Below are positions 8,980-17,860 of a DNA stretch of 64,000 nt, in pieces (position 1 is the first letter of the stretch; each line of letters starts with the position of its first letter). The notes under the pieces are model-generated. The model saw nothing but the letters and a program-made list of their open reading frames with translations, searched no databases and was not told the origin of the DNA. This stretch comes from Alistipes sp. Its GTDB lineage: Bacteria; Bacteroidota; Bacteroidia; Bacteroidales; Rikenellaceae. The stretch spans positions 1-64,000 of the forward strand of contig JAITWI010000055.1 of assembly GCA_031285345.1 (NCBI GenBank), read 5' to 3'. Both the position numbers and the translations under genes were made by a program.

Positions 8980-10167
8980 TCAGGAGATCACTTTGAGTTC
9001 ACGACCGATCTTCACGAACGCGGCCACGCAGGCGTCCAGCTGCTGGCGAGTGTGACCCGCCGACACCTGCACGCGGATGCGAGCCTGACCCTTGGGCACC
9101 ACCGGATAGTAGAACCCCGTGACGAACACCCCCTCTTGCTGCAACTTGGCCGCAAACTGCTGCGACAGCGGAGCGTCGTAGAGCATCACCGCGCAGATGG
9201 CCGATTTGGTGGGTTTGATGTCGAATCCGGCGGCGGTCATCGCGCCCAGGAAGTGTTCGACGTTGGACGCCAGACGGTCGTGCAGCTCGTCACTCTCGCC
9301 CAAAATTTTGAACACCTCCAGCGAAGCGCCCACAACCGCCGGGGGAATGGAGTTCGAAAACAGATAGGGTCTCGAACGCTGACGCAGCAGCTCGATGATT
9401 TCGCGTCGACCGGTGGTGAATCCGCCGATAGCGCCGCCGAAAGCCTTGCCCAACGTGCCGGTGATGATATCCACCTTGCCCCGCTGGTCGTAGAGTTCGG
9501 TCACCCCGCGACCCGTGGCGCCCACCACTCCCGCCGAGTGGCACTCGTCGACCATCACCAGGGCGTCGTATTTGTCGGCCAGAGCGCAGATCTTGTCCAT
9601 CGGGGCGACGTTGCCGTCCATCGAGAAGACCCCGTCCGTCACTATAATGCGAAAACGGGCGCCCGCAGCCGCTTTGAGTTGCTCCTCCAGATCGGCCATG
9701 TCGGCGTTGGCGTAGCGATAGCGCGCCGCCTTACACAGGCGAACCCCGTCGATGATCGAAGCGTGGTTGAGCGAGTCCGAAATTATAGCGTCCTCCTCCG
9801 AAAAGAGAGGCTCGAACACCCCGCCGTTGGCGTCGAAGCAGGCGGCGTAGAGAATAGTGTCCTCGGTGCCGAAGTAGTCGGCTATGGCCTTCTCCAACTG
9901 CTTGTGGATATCCTGAGTGCCGCAGATGAAGCGCACCGATGACATTCCGTAACCGCGTTCGTCCATCGCCTTTTTGCCGGCGGCCACAAGGCGCGGATGA
10001 TCCGAAAGACCCAGATAGTTGTTGGCGCAGAAGTTCAGAACCTTGCGCCCCGCCACCTCTATTTCAGCGCGTTGCGGACTTTCGATGATGCGTTCCTCCT
10101 TGTAGAGCCCGGCCGTTCTTATACTCTGTAACTCGTCGGTCAGGTGCTGTTTCATTTTTCCGTACAT
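8980..10167 (-). CDS. kbl: Glycine C-acetyltransferase (2-amino-3-ketobutyrate CoA ligase)
   Basis: 395 residues, normal for Kbl. A PLP-dependent alpha-oxoamine synthase: the N-terminal part has FCANNYLGLSDHP, the cofactor region VMVDECHSAGVVGATGRG, and the Schiff-base lysine sits in GTLGKAFGGA. Kbl cleaves 2-amino-3-ketobutyrate with CoA to glycine and acetyl-CoA in threonine breakdown. The sequence is much closer to Kbl than the second family member at 34777-36051. No threonine dehydrogenase gene is in the window. It is the first gene of a minus-strand unit (kbl, Lrp-type regulator, queD, polA), with a consensus promoter about 50 bp upstream. Confidence 0.96.
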   Translation of the reverse strand: MYGKMKQHLTDELQSIRTAGLYKEERIIESPQRAEIEVAGRKVLNFCANNYLGLSDHPRLVAAGKKAMDERGYGMSSVRFICGTQDIHKQLEKAIADYFGTEDTILYAACFDANGGVFEPLFSEEDAIISDSLNHASIIDGVRLCKAARYRYANADMADLEEQLKAAAGARFRIIVTDGVFSMDGNVAPMDKICALADKYDALVMVDECHSAGVVGATGRGVTELYDQRGKVDIITGTLGKAFGGAIGGFTTGRREIIELLRQRSRPYLFSNSIPPAVVGASLEVFKILGESDELHDRLASNVEHFLGAMTAAGFDIKPTKSAICAVMLYDAPLSQQFAAKLQQEGVFVTGFYYPVVPKGQARIRVQVSAGHTRQQLDACVAAFVKIGRELKVIS

Positions 10168-10217
10168 AACGTTATGGTTGTTTATAATTTAGACTTAAAA
10201 TGGTTTCGGTTCGAAGC

Positions 10218-10248
10218 CAAAGGTAGTGTTTCTTGAGACGATTTCAAA
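10218..10248 (-). promoter_or_regulatory. Bacteroidetes-type promoter for kbl
   Basis: On the minus strand, TTTG (10245-10248) is followed after exactly 19 bases by TACCTTTG (10218-10225), matching the TTTG-N19-21-TAnnTTTG consensus of the Bacteroidetes primary sigma factor. Transcription would begin near 10212, giving a leader of roughly 45 nt. Confidence 0.75.
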
Positions 10249-10335
10249 GTAACAAATTATTATTTACGCGAAAAATGTGAAATATTCGACAAAATCGCGT
10301 ACCTTGCAATGTTTTTACCAACACTCCATAATACC

Positions 10336-11595
10336 ATGCAATCCATAGACACCTACGACTTCGCGGGCAAGCGAGCCATTGTCCGGGTCGATTTCAACGT
10401 CCCATTGGACGACAACCTGCGCGTGACGGACGACAGCCGAATCCGCGCCGCCATCCTGACGATCCGAAAGATCCTCGCCGGAGGGGGTTCGGTGATACTT
10501 ATGTCGCACCTCGGCCGCCCCAAGCGCAACAACGACGAACACTACTCGCTCGTGCACATAGTCCCCGCGATCGAGGCTCTGCTGGGGCACAAGGTGATGT
10601 TCGCGGGCGACTCGTGGGGTGCTCGGGGAGCGGAAATGGCCGCGGCGCTCAAACCGGGCGAGGTGATGCTGCTCGAAAACCTGCGCTTCTACGCCGAGGA
10701 GGAGGGCAAGCCGCGCGGATTGGCCAAAGACGCCACGGAAGAGGAGACGGCGGCGGCTAAAAAAGCGGTCAAGGCTTCGCAAAAGGAGTTCGTGCGCCAC
10801 CTCGCCTCGCTGGCCGACGTCTATGTTAACGACGCTTTCGGCACCGCCCACCGCGCCCACGCATCCACGGCCCTCATCGCCGACCACTTCCCCGGCGACA
10901 AGATGTTCGGCTACGTGATGGAGAACGAACTGCGCGCGATAGACGGGGTGATGGAGAACCCCGAGCGTCCCTTCATGGCTATTTTGGGCGGTTCGAAGGT
11001 CTCCACCAAAATTGTCATCATAGAGAAGTTAATGGAGAAGGTCGACTCGATGATCCTCGCGGGAGGCATGACCTACACCTTCGCGGCGGCTCAAGGCGGC
11101 CGTGTGGGCGATTCGATAAACGAGAAGGAGATGCACCCGCTGGCGCTCAAACTCATCGAAAAGGCTCGCCAAAGGGGTGTGAAGCTATATTTTTCGCCCG
11201 ACGCGCTGTGCGGCAACGAGTTTTCGAACGACACCCAAACCCGCGAGTGCGGCGTGATGGAGATTCCCGACGGCTGGGAGGGGATGGACATCGGCCCCGA
11301 GGGTAAGCGCGCGTTCGCCCAAGCCATCGCCGGCCACAAAACCATTATGTGGAACGGCCCGGTGGGTGTGTTCGAGTTCGACAAGTTCTCCACCGGAACG
11401 CGAGCCGTGGCCGAGGCGATAGTCGACGCGACGGCGCGGGGGGCATTCTCGCTCATCGGCGGGGGCGACAGCGTGGCGGCTATCAACAAGTTCGGCCTGG
11501 CGGAAAAGGTGAGCTACAACTCGACCGGCGGCGGCGCGCTGCTGGAGTACATCGAGGGCAAGGAGCTGCCGGGCGTGGCCGCGATAAGAAAGTAA
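10336..11595 (+). CDS. pgk: Phosphoglycerate kinase
   Basis: 419 residues from the ATG at 10336; an in-frame ATG 27 bp earlier adds nine residues (MFLPTLHNT) with no family support. Motifs in order: [12 protein letters not shown] near the start, HLGRPKR, the hinge region [13 protein letters not shown] near the middle, WNGPVGVFE, and [13 protein letters not shown] near the C-terminus. It interconverts 1,3-bisphosphoglycerate plus ADP and 3-phosphoglycerate plus ATP in glycolysis. It is slightly longer than E. coli Pgk (387 residues), with a charged stretch ([18 protein letters not shown]) that is common in Bacteroidetes. It is divergent from kbl and precedes the M13 peptidase gene by 33 bp. 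Confidence 0.98.
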   Translation: MQSIDTYDFAGKRAIVRVDFNVPLDDNLRVTDDSRIRAAILTIRKILAGGGSVILMSHLGRPKRNNDEHYSLVHIVPAIEALLGHKVMFAGDSWGARGAEMAAALKPGEVMLLENLRFYAEEEGKPRGLAKDATEEETAAAKKAVKASQKEFVRHLASLADVYVNDAFGTAHRAHASTALIADHFPGDKMFGYVMENELRAIDGVMENPERPFMAILGGSKVSTKIVIIEKLMEKVDSMILAGGMTYTFAAAQGGRVGDSINEKEMHPLALKLIEKARQRGVKLYFSPDALCGNEFSNDTQTRECGVMEIPDGWEGMDIGPEGKRAFAQAIAGHKTIMWNGPVGVFEFDKFSTGTRAVAEAIVDATARGAFSLIGGGDSVAAINKFGLAEKVSYNSTGGGALLEYIEGKELPGVAAIRK

Positions 11596-11628
11596 TTTCA
11601 AAATCAACTATAAATCTAAATCTTAAAA

Positions 11629-13665
11629 ATGAACCGTTTATTTATCATCAGTTTGGCACTTCTTATGACAGGATGCGCAGGAAGCGACAGCAAAAAGACG
11701 CCGGGCATCGACCTGGCCAACCTCGACACCTCGATCGCGCCGAGCGCCGACTTCTATGAGTATGCCACCGCCGGATGGCAGAGGGCCAATCCGCTGAAGC
11801 CCGAATTCTCGCGCTTCGGCTCGTTCGACGTCCTTCGCGAAAACAACGAGATCCGCATTCGCGACCTGTTCGCCGAGATGGAGAAGACCCAGGCCGCCGC
11901 CGGCAGCGTCGAGCAGAAGATCGGCGACCTCTATCGCCTGGGTATGGACAGCGTGCGCCTCAACGCCGAAGGGCTGACCCCCGTGGCGGGCGACCTGGCC
12001 ACCATCGACGCCGCCGAAGGACGCACCGGAGTGAGCACCCTGTTAGCTACGTTCCACCGTACGATGGGCAACCCGTTCTTCGCCCCCTATGTGGAGGCCG
12101 ACCTCATGAACAGCGCCACCAGCATGGCCTACCTGCATCAGGCGGGTCTGGGCATGGGCAACCGCGACTACTATCTCGACGCCGAGAACGAAGCCATCCG
12201 CGAGGCGTATAAGAAATACATCGCCACCATCTTCGGATACGCCGGCTATGGCGACGCGACTGCGGCCGTCGAAGCTGTGATGGAGATCGAAACGGCTATC
12301 GCCGAGGCCTCGCTGTCGAACGTCGAGTTGCGCAACCCCTACGCCAGCTACAACAAGGTGGCGGTCGAGAGCCTCAAGGCCGACTACCCCGCCATCGACT
12401 GGGACGCATACCTCACCGCGCTGGGTCTGGGCGGCATCACCGAGATCAACGCCTCGCACCCCAAGGTGTTGAAGGTGGCAAACGACATCATCGCCGGCGA
12501 CCGCGCCAAACTCAACTACTATTTGGCGTTCAATCTGTTGGACGGCGCGGCAAGCCTTCTCAGCGACGATATGCAGACCGCCTCGTTCGAGTTCTTCGGC
12601 CGCACTATGTCGGGTCAGGAGCAGCAGCGTCCGCGCTGGAAACGTGCGTTGGGCGTACCCAACGGAACCCTCGGCGAAGCGGTGGGCGAGATGTACGTGG
12701 CCAAATACTTCCCCGAATCGAGCAAGGAGAAGATGGTCACGATGGTGGCCAACCTGCAAACCGCGCTGGGCAAACATATCGAGGCCCTCGAATGGATGTC
12801 GGACGAGACCAAGGCCAGAGCTCTCGACAAACTCTCGACCTTCATCGTAAAGATCGGCTACCCCGACACATGGAAGGACTACTCGACCCTCACGGTAGAC
12901 CCCGCCCTCTCCTACTGGGAAAACGTCAAGCGCGCCTCGGCGTGGCACAGCGACGAACAGATGGCCAAGGCCGGCAAACCGGTGGACAAGACCGAGTGGC
13001 ACATGAGCCCCCAGACGGTGAACGCCTACTACAACCCGACCACCAACGAGATTTGTTTCCCGGCGGCCATCCTTCAGCCCCCGTTCTTCAACGCCGATGC
13101 CGACGACGCGGTTAACTACGGCGCCATCGGGGTGGTGATCGGCCACGAGATGACCCACGGGTTCGACGACCAGGGCCGCCAGTTCGATAAAGACGGCAAC
13201 CTTAACGACTGGTGGACCGCCGAGGACACCGAAGCGTTCAACAAGCGCGCCGACGTGCTCGTCGCCCAGTACGACGCAATCGAGATCCAGCCCGGCCTCA
13301 TGGCCAACGGCCGCTACACGTTGGGCGAGAACATCGCCGACCAGGGAGGTCTGCGCGTCGCCCACACCGCGATGAAGATGGCTCAGGGCGCGACAGTGGA
13401 AGCGGGCGTTGTGACCGGCGGTACCGAACCCGCCCCGATCGACAACTTCTCGGCCGACCAGCGCTTCTTCCTCGCCTACGCGGGTCTGTGGGCGCAGAAC
13501 ATCCGCCCCGAAGAGGAGGCCCGCCTAACTAAGCTCGACGTGCACTCGCTCGGCAAGTGGAGGGTGAACGGTGCGCTGAGGAACGTGGACGACTTCTTCA
13601 CCGCGTTCGGCATCGCCGACGGAGAGATGTGGCTCGCTCCCGAACAGAGGGTCGTTATTTGGTAA
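11629..13665 (+). CDS. M13-family (neprilysin/PepO-like) metallopeptidase, lipoprotein
   Basis: 678 residues with a lipoprotein signal (LALLMTGCAG, Cys16), so probably periplasmic and membrane-anchored. The zinc site is intact: HEMTHGFDDQG (HExxH) near residue 505, followed by ENIADQGGLRVAH, which supplies the third ligand. The N-terminal M13 domain is present (NLDTSIAPSADFYEYATAGW) and the structural NAYYNPTTNEICFPAAIL segment precedes the active site. These enzymes cut oligopeptides on the amino side of hydrophobic residues. Length is typical. A GC-rich hairpin follows at 13674-13707. Confidence 0.96.
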   Translation: MNRLFIISLALLMTGCAGSDSKKTPGIDLANLDTSIAPSADFYEYATAGWQRANPLKPEFSRFGSFDVLRENNEIRIRDLFAEMEKTQAAAGSVEQKIGDLYRLGMDSVRLNAEGLTPVAGDLATIDAAEGRTGVSTLLATFHRTMGNPFFAPYVEADLMNSATSMAYLHQAGLGMGNRDYYLDAENEAIREAYKKYIATIFGYAGYGDATAAVEAVMEIETAIAEASLSNVELRNPYASYNKVAVESLKADYPAIDWDAYLTALGLGGITEINASHPKVLKVANDIIAGDRAKLNYYLAFNLLDGAASLLSDDMQTASFEFFGRTMSGQEQQRPRWKRALGVPNGTLGEAVGEMYVAKYFPESSKEKMVTMVANLQTALGKHIEALEWMSDETKARALDKLSTFIVKIGYPDTWKDYSTLTVDPALSYWENVKRASAWHSDEQMAKAGKPVDKTEWHMSPQTVNAYYNPTTNEICFPAAILQPPFFNADADDAVNYGAIGVVIGHEMTHGFDDQGRQFDKDGNLNDWWTAEDTEAFNKRADVLVAQYDAIEIQPGLMANGRYTLGENIADQGGLRVAHTAMKMAQGATVEAGVVTGGTEPAPIDNFSADQRFFLAYAGLWAQNIRPEEEARLTKLDVHSLGKWRVNGALRNVDDFFTAFGIADGEMWLAPEQRVVIW

Positions 13666-13673
13666 CTAACATC

Positions 13674-13707
13674 GAACGGGGTGGCGGCGAAAGTGGTCGC
13701 CCCGTTC
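13674..13707 (+). terminator. Hairpin after the M13 peptidase gene, possible terminator
   Basis: GAACGGGG (13674-13681) pairs with CCCCGTTC (13700-13707). The T-run after it is weak (TCTATAAAAA), so it may be only a partial terminator before the next gene. Confidence 0.5.
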
Positions 13708-13724
13708 TATAAAAACTAACTCAA

Positions 13725-14402
13725 ATGAAAAAAACACTATTCACTATTCTGTTGGCTTCGACGGCCACTTTGGCTACTTTGGCCGCCGGAACGGCTTCCG
13801 CACAAACCGAACCGCAAACCGAATCGCGGGAGGTCAAAAAGAACGAATTCAAAAAGAGGGAGTACTTCAACGTCAACTACGCTTTCCAGAATCTTTACGG
13901 GAACCCGAATGTCGGCGATGACGTGAAATTCGGAACCTCCGATTGGGGCGTCGGCTTCACCTCGGGCCAGAGCTACATCCTGCACCGCGATCCGATCGCC
14001 GGCATGATCCACCTGGGTATCGACGCCACGTGGATGGACATAAACGTGGCGCACCTCAACACCACCGGGCCGTCGGTTTTAGGCGGGGGTAATTCGCTCT
14101 ATCAGGCAGACATTGCGCTGGGTATCGGCCTGGGGGCTCACGTCATGCCGGTCGATAACATCGGAGTGCACACCTACGTGCGCTACAACCCCACCCTGGC
14201 CATGACCAGCGATTTCAGCAGCTCGATTTCGGGCGGCTATGCGTCGGGACTGGTGGTTGGCGCGGCATTCTCCTACAACCTCGTTCAGGTCGGCATCGAG
14301 GGTCGTTGGGGCTACGGAAAATACAAAAACTGGGTAGACGGAGGCGCCGCGCAGAAGATGAACACCAAAGGCGGCAGGGTCTACGTCGGCTTCAGGTGGT
14401 AG
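13725..14402 (+). CDS. Predicted outer-membrane beta-barrel protein, function unknown
   Basis: 225 residues with a clear type I signal peptide (MKKTLFTILLAST to ASAQ, cleavage near residue 27). The mature part begins with a charged segment (REVKKNEFKKRE), then alternating beta strands rich in Gly, Tyr and Trp, and ends with an aromatic C-terminal residue (VYVGFRW), as outer-membrane barrels do. The predicted size suits an 8-stranded barrel. I do not recognise a specific family. A strong bidirectional terminator follows, so it may be transcribed alone or with the M13 peptidase. Confidence 0.82.
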   Translation: MKKTLFTILLASTATLATLAAGTASAQTEPQTESREVKKNEFKKREYFNVNYAFQNLYGNPNVGDDVKFGTSDWGVGFTSGQSYILHRDPIAGMIHLGIDATWMDINVAHLNTTGPSVLGGGNSLYQADIALGIGLGAHVMPVDNIGVHTYVRYNPTLAMTSDFSSSISGGYASGLVVGAAFSYNLVQVGIEGRWGYGKYKNWVDGGAAQKMNTKGGRVYVGFRW

Positions 14403-14425
14403 AGTTTAGGCTCTTATAGGCAACA

Positions 14426-14462
14426 AAAAGTCCCGGGCTCTGTCGCGAGTCCGGGACTTTTC
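14426..14462. terminator. Bidirectional intrinsic terminator
   Basis: AAAAGTCCCGG (14426-14436) pairs with CCGGGACTTTT (14451-14461) around a GC-rich inner loop. It has A-runs and T-runs on both sides and lies between convergent genes (the barrel protein, plus; the DUF4293 protein, minus). Confidence 0.85.
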
Positions 14463-14475
14463 GTGCGATAACCTC

Positions 14476-14964
14476 CTATCTGATCCTGTCGGCCGCCCTC
14501 ACCATCATCTCGTCGCGCAGCACGCCGCGAATCGCCAAATAGTTGACCACCATCGCCGCCACAAGAACCAGCGGAAAGAACGACAAAAAATAGTTCTCCG
14601 ACACCCCGGCCACAATGCCGTAGAACGTCCACACGTAGTAGCCCATAAAGCCCGCGCCGCCCAACAGCAGCACAAACTCGGCGCCGAGCAGGCGCGTTTG
14701 GATCAGGCGCCGGCGATAGAAAAACATCGCCACCAACGGCACCAAAGCGGCCAGTCCTAACAGCGCCGTAAGGCAGGCAGACAGCACCGGCGCGGTGAGC
14801 TCTTCGCCACCCGCCAACACCTCGCCCGAAACGGACTTCAACCCGTAGGTCATGACGCGGAAATCGGCTCCCGCCATCGAAAAATAGATCACCGGCATCA
14901 GCAACGCGATGCACACCAGCGCCACCGTCAACGTCATCCAGACGCTTTGTACTCTTTGCAACAT
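14476..14964 (-). CDS. DUF4293 family membrane protein
   Basis: 162 residues starting MLQRVQSVWMTLTVALVCIA. Four hydrophobic segments are seen, near residues 8-30, 60-85, 90-115 and 120-145, with the loop after the first containing GADFRVMTYGLKSVSGE. This architecture and the MLQR(V/I)Q start match the Bacteroidetes-specific DUF4293 family, whose function is unknown. The last residues are charged (RDEMMVRAADRIR). It is the last gene of the long minus-strand run and ends just before the bidirectional terminator. Confidence 0.85.
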   Translation of the reverse strand: MLQRVQSVWMTLTVALVCIALLMPVIYFSMAGADFRVMTYGLKSVSGEVLAGGEELTAPVLSACLTALLGLAALVPLVAMFFYRRRLIQTRLLGAEFVLLLGGAGFMGYYVWTFYGIVAGVSENYFLSFFPLVLVAAMVVNYLAIRGVLRDEMMVRAADRIR

Positions 14965-15011
14965 TTTTTTACATCATATTACGGGCCTCGGACGAATATC
15001 CGAAACCCCGA

Positions 15012-16007
15012 TTATATCTCTTTTTCTCTCGAATAGCGGTTGCGGTCGGGGGCGTTGCGATTGATGAGCTCGGCCAAAAATCCGGTCAAAAACAGCATCA
15101 CGCCCAGCATCAGCGTCACCAATGCGATGTAGAACATCGGCTGGTCGGCCACTCCGCGAATGGGCAGTCCCTGCGACTGCTTCACCAATTTTTCGACTAT
15201 CAGCCACACCGCCGTCACGCCGCCCGCCAAAAACATCAGCGTCCCCAGCCCCCCGAACAGATACATCGGCCGCCGCCCGAAGCGCGACATGAACGACACC
15301 GTAATGAGATCCAGATAACCCTTCACCATCCGTTCGATGCCATATTTCGACTGACCGTACTTGCGCGCCCTGTGCTCCACCACCTTTTCGCCTATGCGCC
15401 GGAAGCCCGCCTGACGCGCCAAAATGGGGATGTAGCGGTGCATCTCGCCATACACCTCGATGCTCTTGACCACCGCGCGGCGATAGGCCTTCAGACCGCA
15501 GTTCATGTCGTGCAGTCGGATGCCGCTCACCAACCGCACCGTGGCGTTGTAGAATTTACTCGGCAGACGCTTGGCCGCCGGGTCGTGCCGCTCGCGTTTC
15601 CAACCCGACACAAGGTCGTAGCCTTCTTGTATTATCATGCGACGCAGCTCGGGGATCTCGTCGGGCGAATCCTGAAGGTCGGCGTCCATGGTGACGACCA
15701 CCTCGCCCCGTGCCGCCTCGAAACCGGCGTACAGAGCCGCCGCCTTGCCGTAGTTGTGCGAAAATTTTATGGCTCGCACAGCGGAATTTGAGGCCGCCAG
15801 CTCCGCCGCCCCTGTCGCTTTGGCCGTGTTGATTTCGGCGGCGATATCCTCCACCGTCGCCCACGAACCGTCCGTAGAGCCGTCGTCCACAAAGATAAGC
15901 TCGTAGGAGAGCCCCGCCTCACGGCACACCCGCCCGACCCACGCGGCAAGCTCGCGCAGCGACTCCTCCTCGTTGTAAAGAGGTACGACTATCGACAGGT
16001 CGATCAT
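15012..16007 (-). CDS. Family 2 glycosyltransferase, DPM1/GtrB-like, with C-terminal membrane segments
   Basis: 331 residues. The GT-A domain begins SIVVPLYNEEESL, with FVDDGSTDGSW near residue 40 and the metal-binding motif MDADLQDSPDEIP near residue 100. After about residue 235 there are two hydrophobic segments (MYLFGGLGTLMFLAGGVTAV and MFYIALVTLMLGVMLFLTGF), as in GtrB-like enzymes. These transfer a sugar from a nucleotide donor to undecaprenyl or dolichyl phosphate at the membrane; the donor here cannot be told. A low-complexity stretch around residues 58-78 (AAEINTAKATGAAELAA) looks like a small insertion. The start overlaps the DUF4199 gene by 4 bp (ATGA). Confidence 0.94.
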   Translation of the reverse strand: MIDLSIVVPLYNEEESLRELAAWVGRVCREAGLSYELIFVDDGSTDGSWATVEDIAAEINTAKATGAAELAASNSAVRAIKFSHNYGKAAALYAGFEAARGEVVVTMDADLQDSPDEIPELRRMIIQEGYDLVSGWKRERHDPAAKRLPSKFYNATVRLVSGIRLHDMNCGLKAYRRAVVKSIEVYGEMHRYIPILARQAGFRRIGEKVVEHRARKYGQSKYGIERMVKGYLDLITVSFMSRFGRRPMYLFGGLGTLMFLAGGVTAVWLIVEKLVKQSQGLPIRGVADQPMFYIALVTLMLGVMLFLTGFLAELINRNAPDRNRYSREKEI

Positions 16008-16561
16008 ATCGCGGCGCCTTGATCCCGGTTAGAGCCGGCGAACATATCGGGCTTCTTATAAAGGAACGCGCACAGGAAAAGACCCAAAAATCCTCCCTTT
16101 ATCACAAGCTCGCAAACACTCATAAACATGAGCGATAGCGGGTTGGTCATCATGCCCTCGGCCATCGCGCGCATCTGGCCGGCCATCGGCGAGCTCCGAT
16201 ACATTTGCACCATCGTCTCGATCGCCTTCTCGTTTATAGCGGCGTAGTAGTCATGGGCAATGTAGTTGACCATCAAAAATCGGCCTATCCCGAAGACTAT
16301 TCCGGCGAACAGCATCAGGGCGAACACAAAACTCACCGCCCGGCCATAGCTGTAACCCTCCCGGCCCACGCCAGCCGCATTTCGCCGTCCCGTGACGACA
16401 ATCAGCGAGCCGATTATCACGAAATGCATCAGCTCGACCGGCCAGCCGATGTTATCTGCCTCCCATCCGAAGCCCCACGAGATGAGGTTAACCACAAAAA
16501 GCCCTACCCCGCCCATCAAGCCCCAATTTGAGGCGCTCTGCCAAAACTGTTTTCCTGTCAT
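16004..16561 (-). CDS. DUF4199 family membrane protein
   Basis: 185 residues with four predicted membrane segments (near 12-30, 38-56, 72-95 and 145-168). The EGYSYGRAVSFVFALMLFAG segment before the third helix and the later MSVCELVIKGGFLGLFLCAF are typical of DUF4199, a Bacteroidetes family of unknown function often encoded beside a GT2 glycosyltransferase. Here too, its stop overlaps the GT2 start by 4 bp, so the two are probably translationally coupled. Confidence 0.87.
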   Translation of the reverse strand: MTGKQFWQSASNWGLMGGVGLFVVNLISWGFGWEADNIGWPVELMHFVIIGSLIVVTGRRNAAGVGREGYSYGRAVSFVFALMLFAGIVFGIGRFLMVNYIAHDYYAAINEKAIETMVQMYRSSPMAGQMRAMAEGMMTNPLSLMFMSVCELVIKGGFLGLFLCAFLYKKPDMFAGSNRDQGAAI

Positions 16562-16609
16562 ACTGTCTATCGTTTCGGTGCGTTCGCGGGCTCCGCGAAC
16601 ACTCCTCCG

Positions 16610-17212
16610 TTATTTCAATTCGCCTATCCCCTCACGCAATATCTCCGGTTCGTCGCCGCAAAGGTCGACCACCGTCGTGGGTGTCACCAGCCCCTCTCCG
16701 CCGTCGATCACCATATCCACCAGCCGGCCGTAGCGCTCATGGATCAGCTCCGGATCGGTGGTGTACTCCACCGCCTCGTCGTCGTCCCTCACCGAGGTCG
16801 TCAACATCGGGCAACCCAACTGCTCGACCAGCGCGCGGGCGATGGTGTTCGCCGGAATCCTCACCCCTATGCTTTTGCGTTTGGCCAGCGCCTTCTCGGG
16901 CACACGCGACAGGGGCGGCAGCAGGAAGGTGAACTCGCCGGGCAGGTTGGCCTTCAACACCCTGAACTGGGGATTGTCGACCCTCGCGTAGTCGGCCACA
17001 CGCGCCAGCGAATCGAACACCAACGTGAACACGCTCGCGTCCTTGCCCTTTATCGCCCTCATTCGCTCGATCGCCTTGGGGTTGCGCACCGAACAGCCGA
17101 ATGCGTACACGCTGTCGGTTGGGTATACGACCACTCCGTCGGCCCGCAGCACCTCGGCGGCGTGGGCGATCTGTTTGGGGTTGGGGTTATCGGGCCAAAT
17201 CTTTACGAGCAT
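16610..17212 (-). CDS. L-threonylcarbamoyladenylate synthase-like protein (Sua5/YciO/YrdC family)
   Basis: 200 residues of the YrdC fold. Key elements: GVVVYPTDSVYAFGCSVRNPKAIERM near residues 26-50, the KGKDASVFTLVF segment, GEFTFLLP near 90, SIGVRIPAN near 113 and PMLTTSVRDDDE near 135. The family makes threonylcarbamoyl-AMP from threonine, bicarbonate and ATP for the t6A37 tRNA modification. The family has TsaC (essential) and YciO branches. The RxKxKxxxxT-like site reads IKGKDASVFTLV, so a YciO-type or a divergent TsaC protein cannot be excluded. It lies 27 bp downstream of folE. Confidence 0.85.
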   Translation of the reverse strand: MLVKIWPDNPNPKQIAHAAEVLRADGVVVYPTDSVYAFGCSVRNPKAIERMRAIKGKDASVFTLVFDSLARVADYARVDNPQFRVLKANLPGEFTFLLPPLSRVPEKALAKRKSIGVRIPANTIARALVEQLGCPMLTTSVRDDDEAVEYTTDPELIHERYGRLVDMVIDGGEGLVTPTTVVDLCGDEPEILREGIGELK

Positions 17213-17239
17213 CTCTTATGTGGGCGGGTTGTGGGTGTG

Positions 17240-17845
17240 TCAGTGCAGGTTGTTGCTAACCAATGTTATAAATTCTTCTCTGGTGCGGTGTTGCGACAGG
17301 AATACCCCTGTGAAGGCCGAGGTGGTGGTCACCGAGTTCTGCTTCTGCACCCCGCGCATCGACATGCAGGTGTGCGCCGCCTCGATCACCACCGCCACGC
17401 CCATCGGATTCAACACTTCCTGAATGCAGTCGCGGATCTGCACCGTGAGTCGCTCCTGCACCTGCAACCGGCGGGCGAAGCACTCCACCACGCGGGCGAT
17501 CTTCGACAGGCCGGTGATGTGACCGTTGGGAATGTAGGCCACGTGCGCCTTGCCGATGAATGGCAGCAGGTGGTGCTCGCACAGCGAGTATATCTCGATA
17601 TCCTTGACCAGCACCATCTGGCGGTACTCCTCGCGGAACATCGCGCTCGTCAAAATGGCGCGCGGATCTTCGGTGTAACCCTTGGTCATGAACGCCATCG
17701 CCCGCGCCACCCGCTCGGGGGTTTTCACAAGTCCTTCGCGCGCGGGATCCTCGCCCAGGATGCGCAAAATCTCCTTATAATGAACGGCGAGCTGTGCGGT
17801 TCGCGCCTCGTCGTAGGTCTCCTCTCTGTGGTAAAGTTCTTCCAT
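17240..17845 (-). CDS. folE: GTP cyclohydrolase I
   Basis: 201 residues. The zinc and active-site motifs are present: [18 protein letters not shown] near residue 90 (Cys and His zinc ligands), [20 protein letters not shown], and HTCMSMRGV near 160 with the second zinc cysteine. The enzyme converts GTP to 7,8-dihydroneopterin triphosphate, the entry to folate and to the queuosine branch. folK (25268-25780) and queD (8043-8486) are also in the window. It begins 15 bp after the amidohydrolase gene; a -7-like TATATTTG (minus strand, 17853-17860) lies in that gap but would give an extremely short leader. Confidence 0.97.
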   Translation of the reverse strand: MEELYHREETYDEARTAQLAVHYKEILRILGEDPAREGLVKTPERVARAMAFMTKGYTEDPRAILTSAMFREEYRQMVLVKDIEIYSLCEHHLLPFIGKAHVAYIPNGHITGLSKIARVVECFARRLQVQERLTVQIRDCIQEVLNPMGVAVVIEAAHTCMSMRGVQKQNSVTTTSAFTGVFLSQHRTREEFITLVSNNLH

Positions 17846-17860
17846 ATTGGCGCAAATATA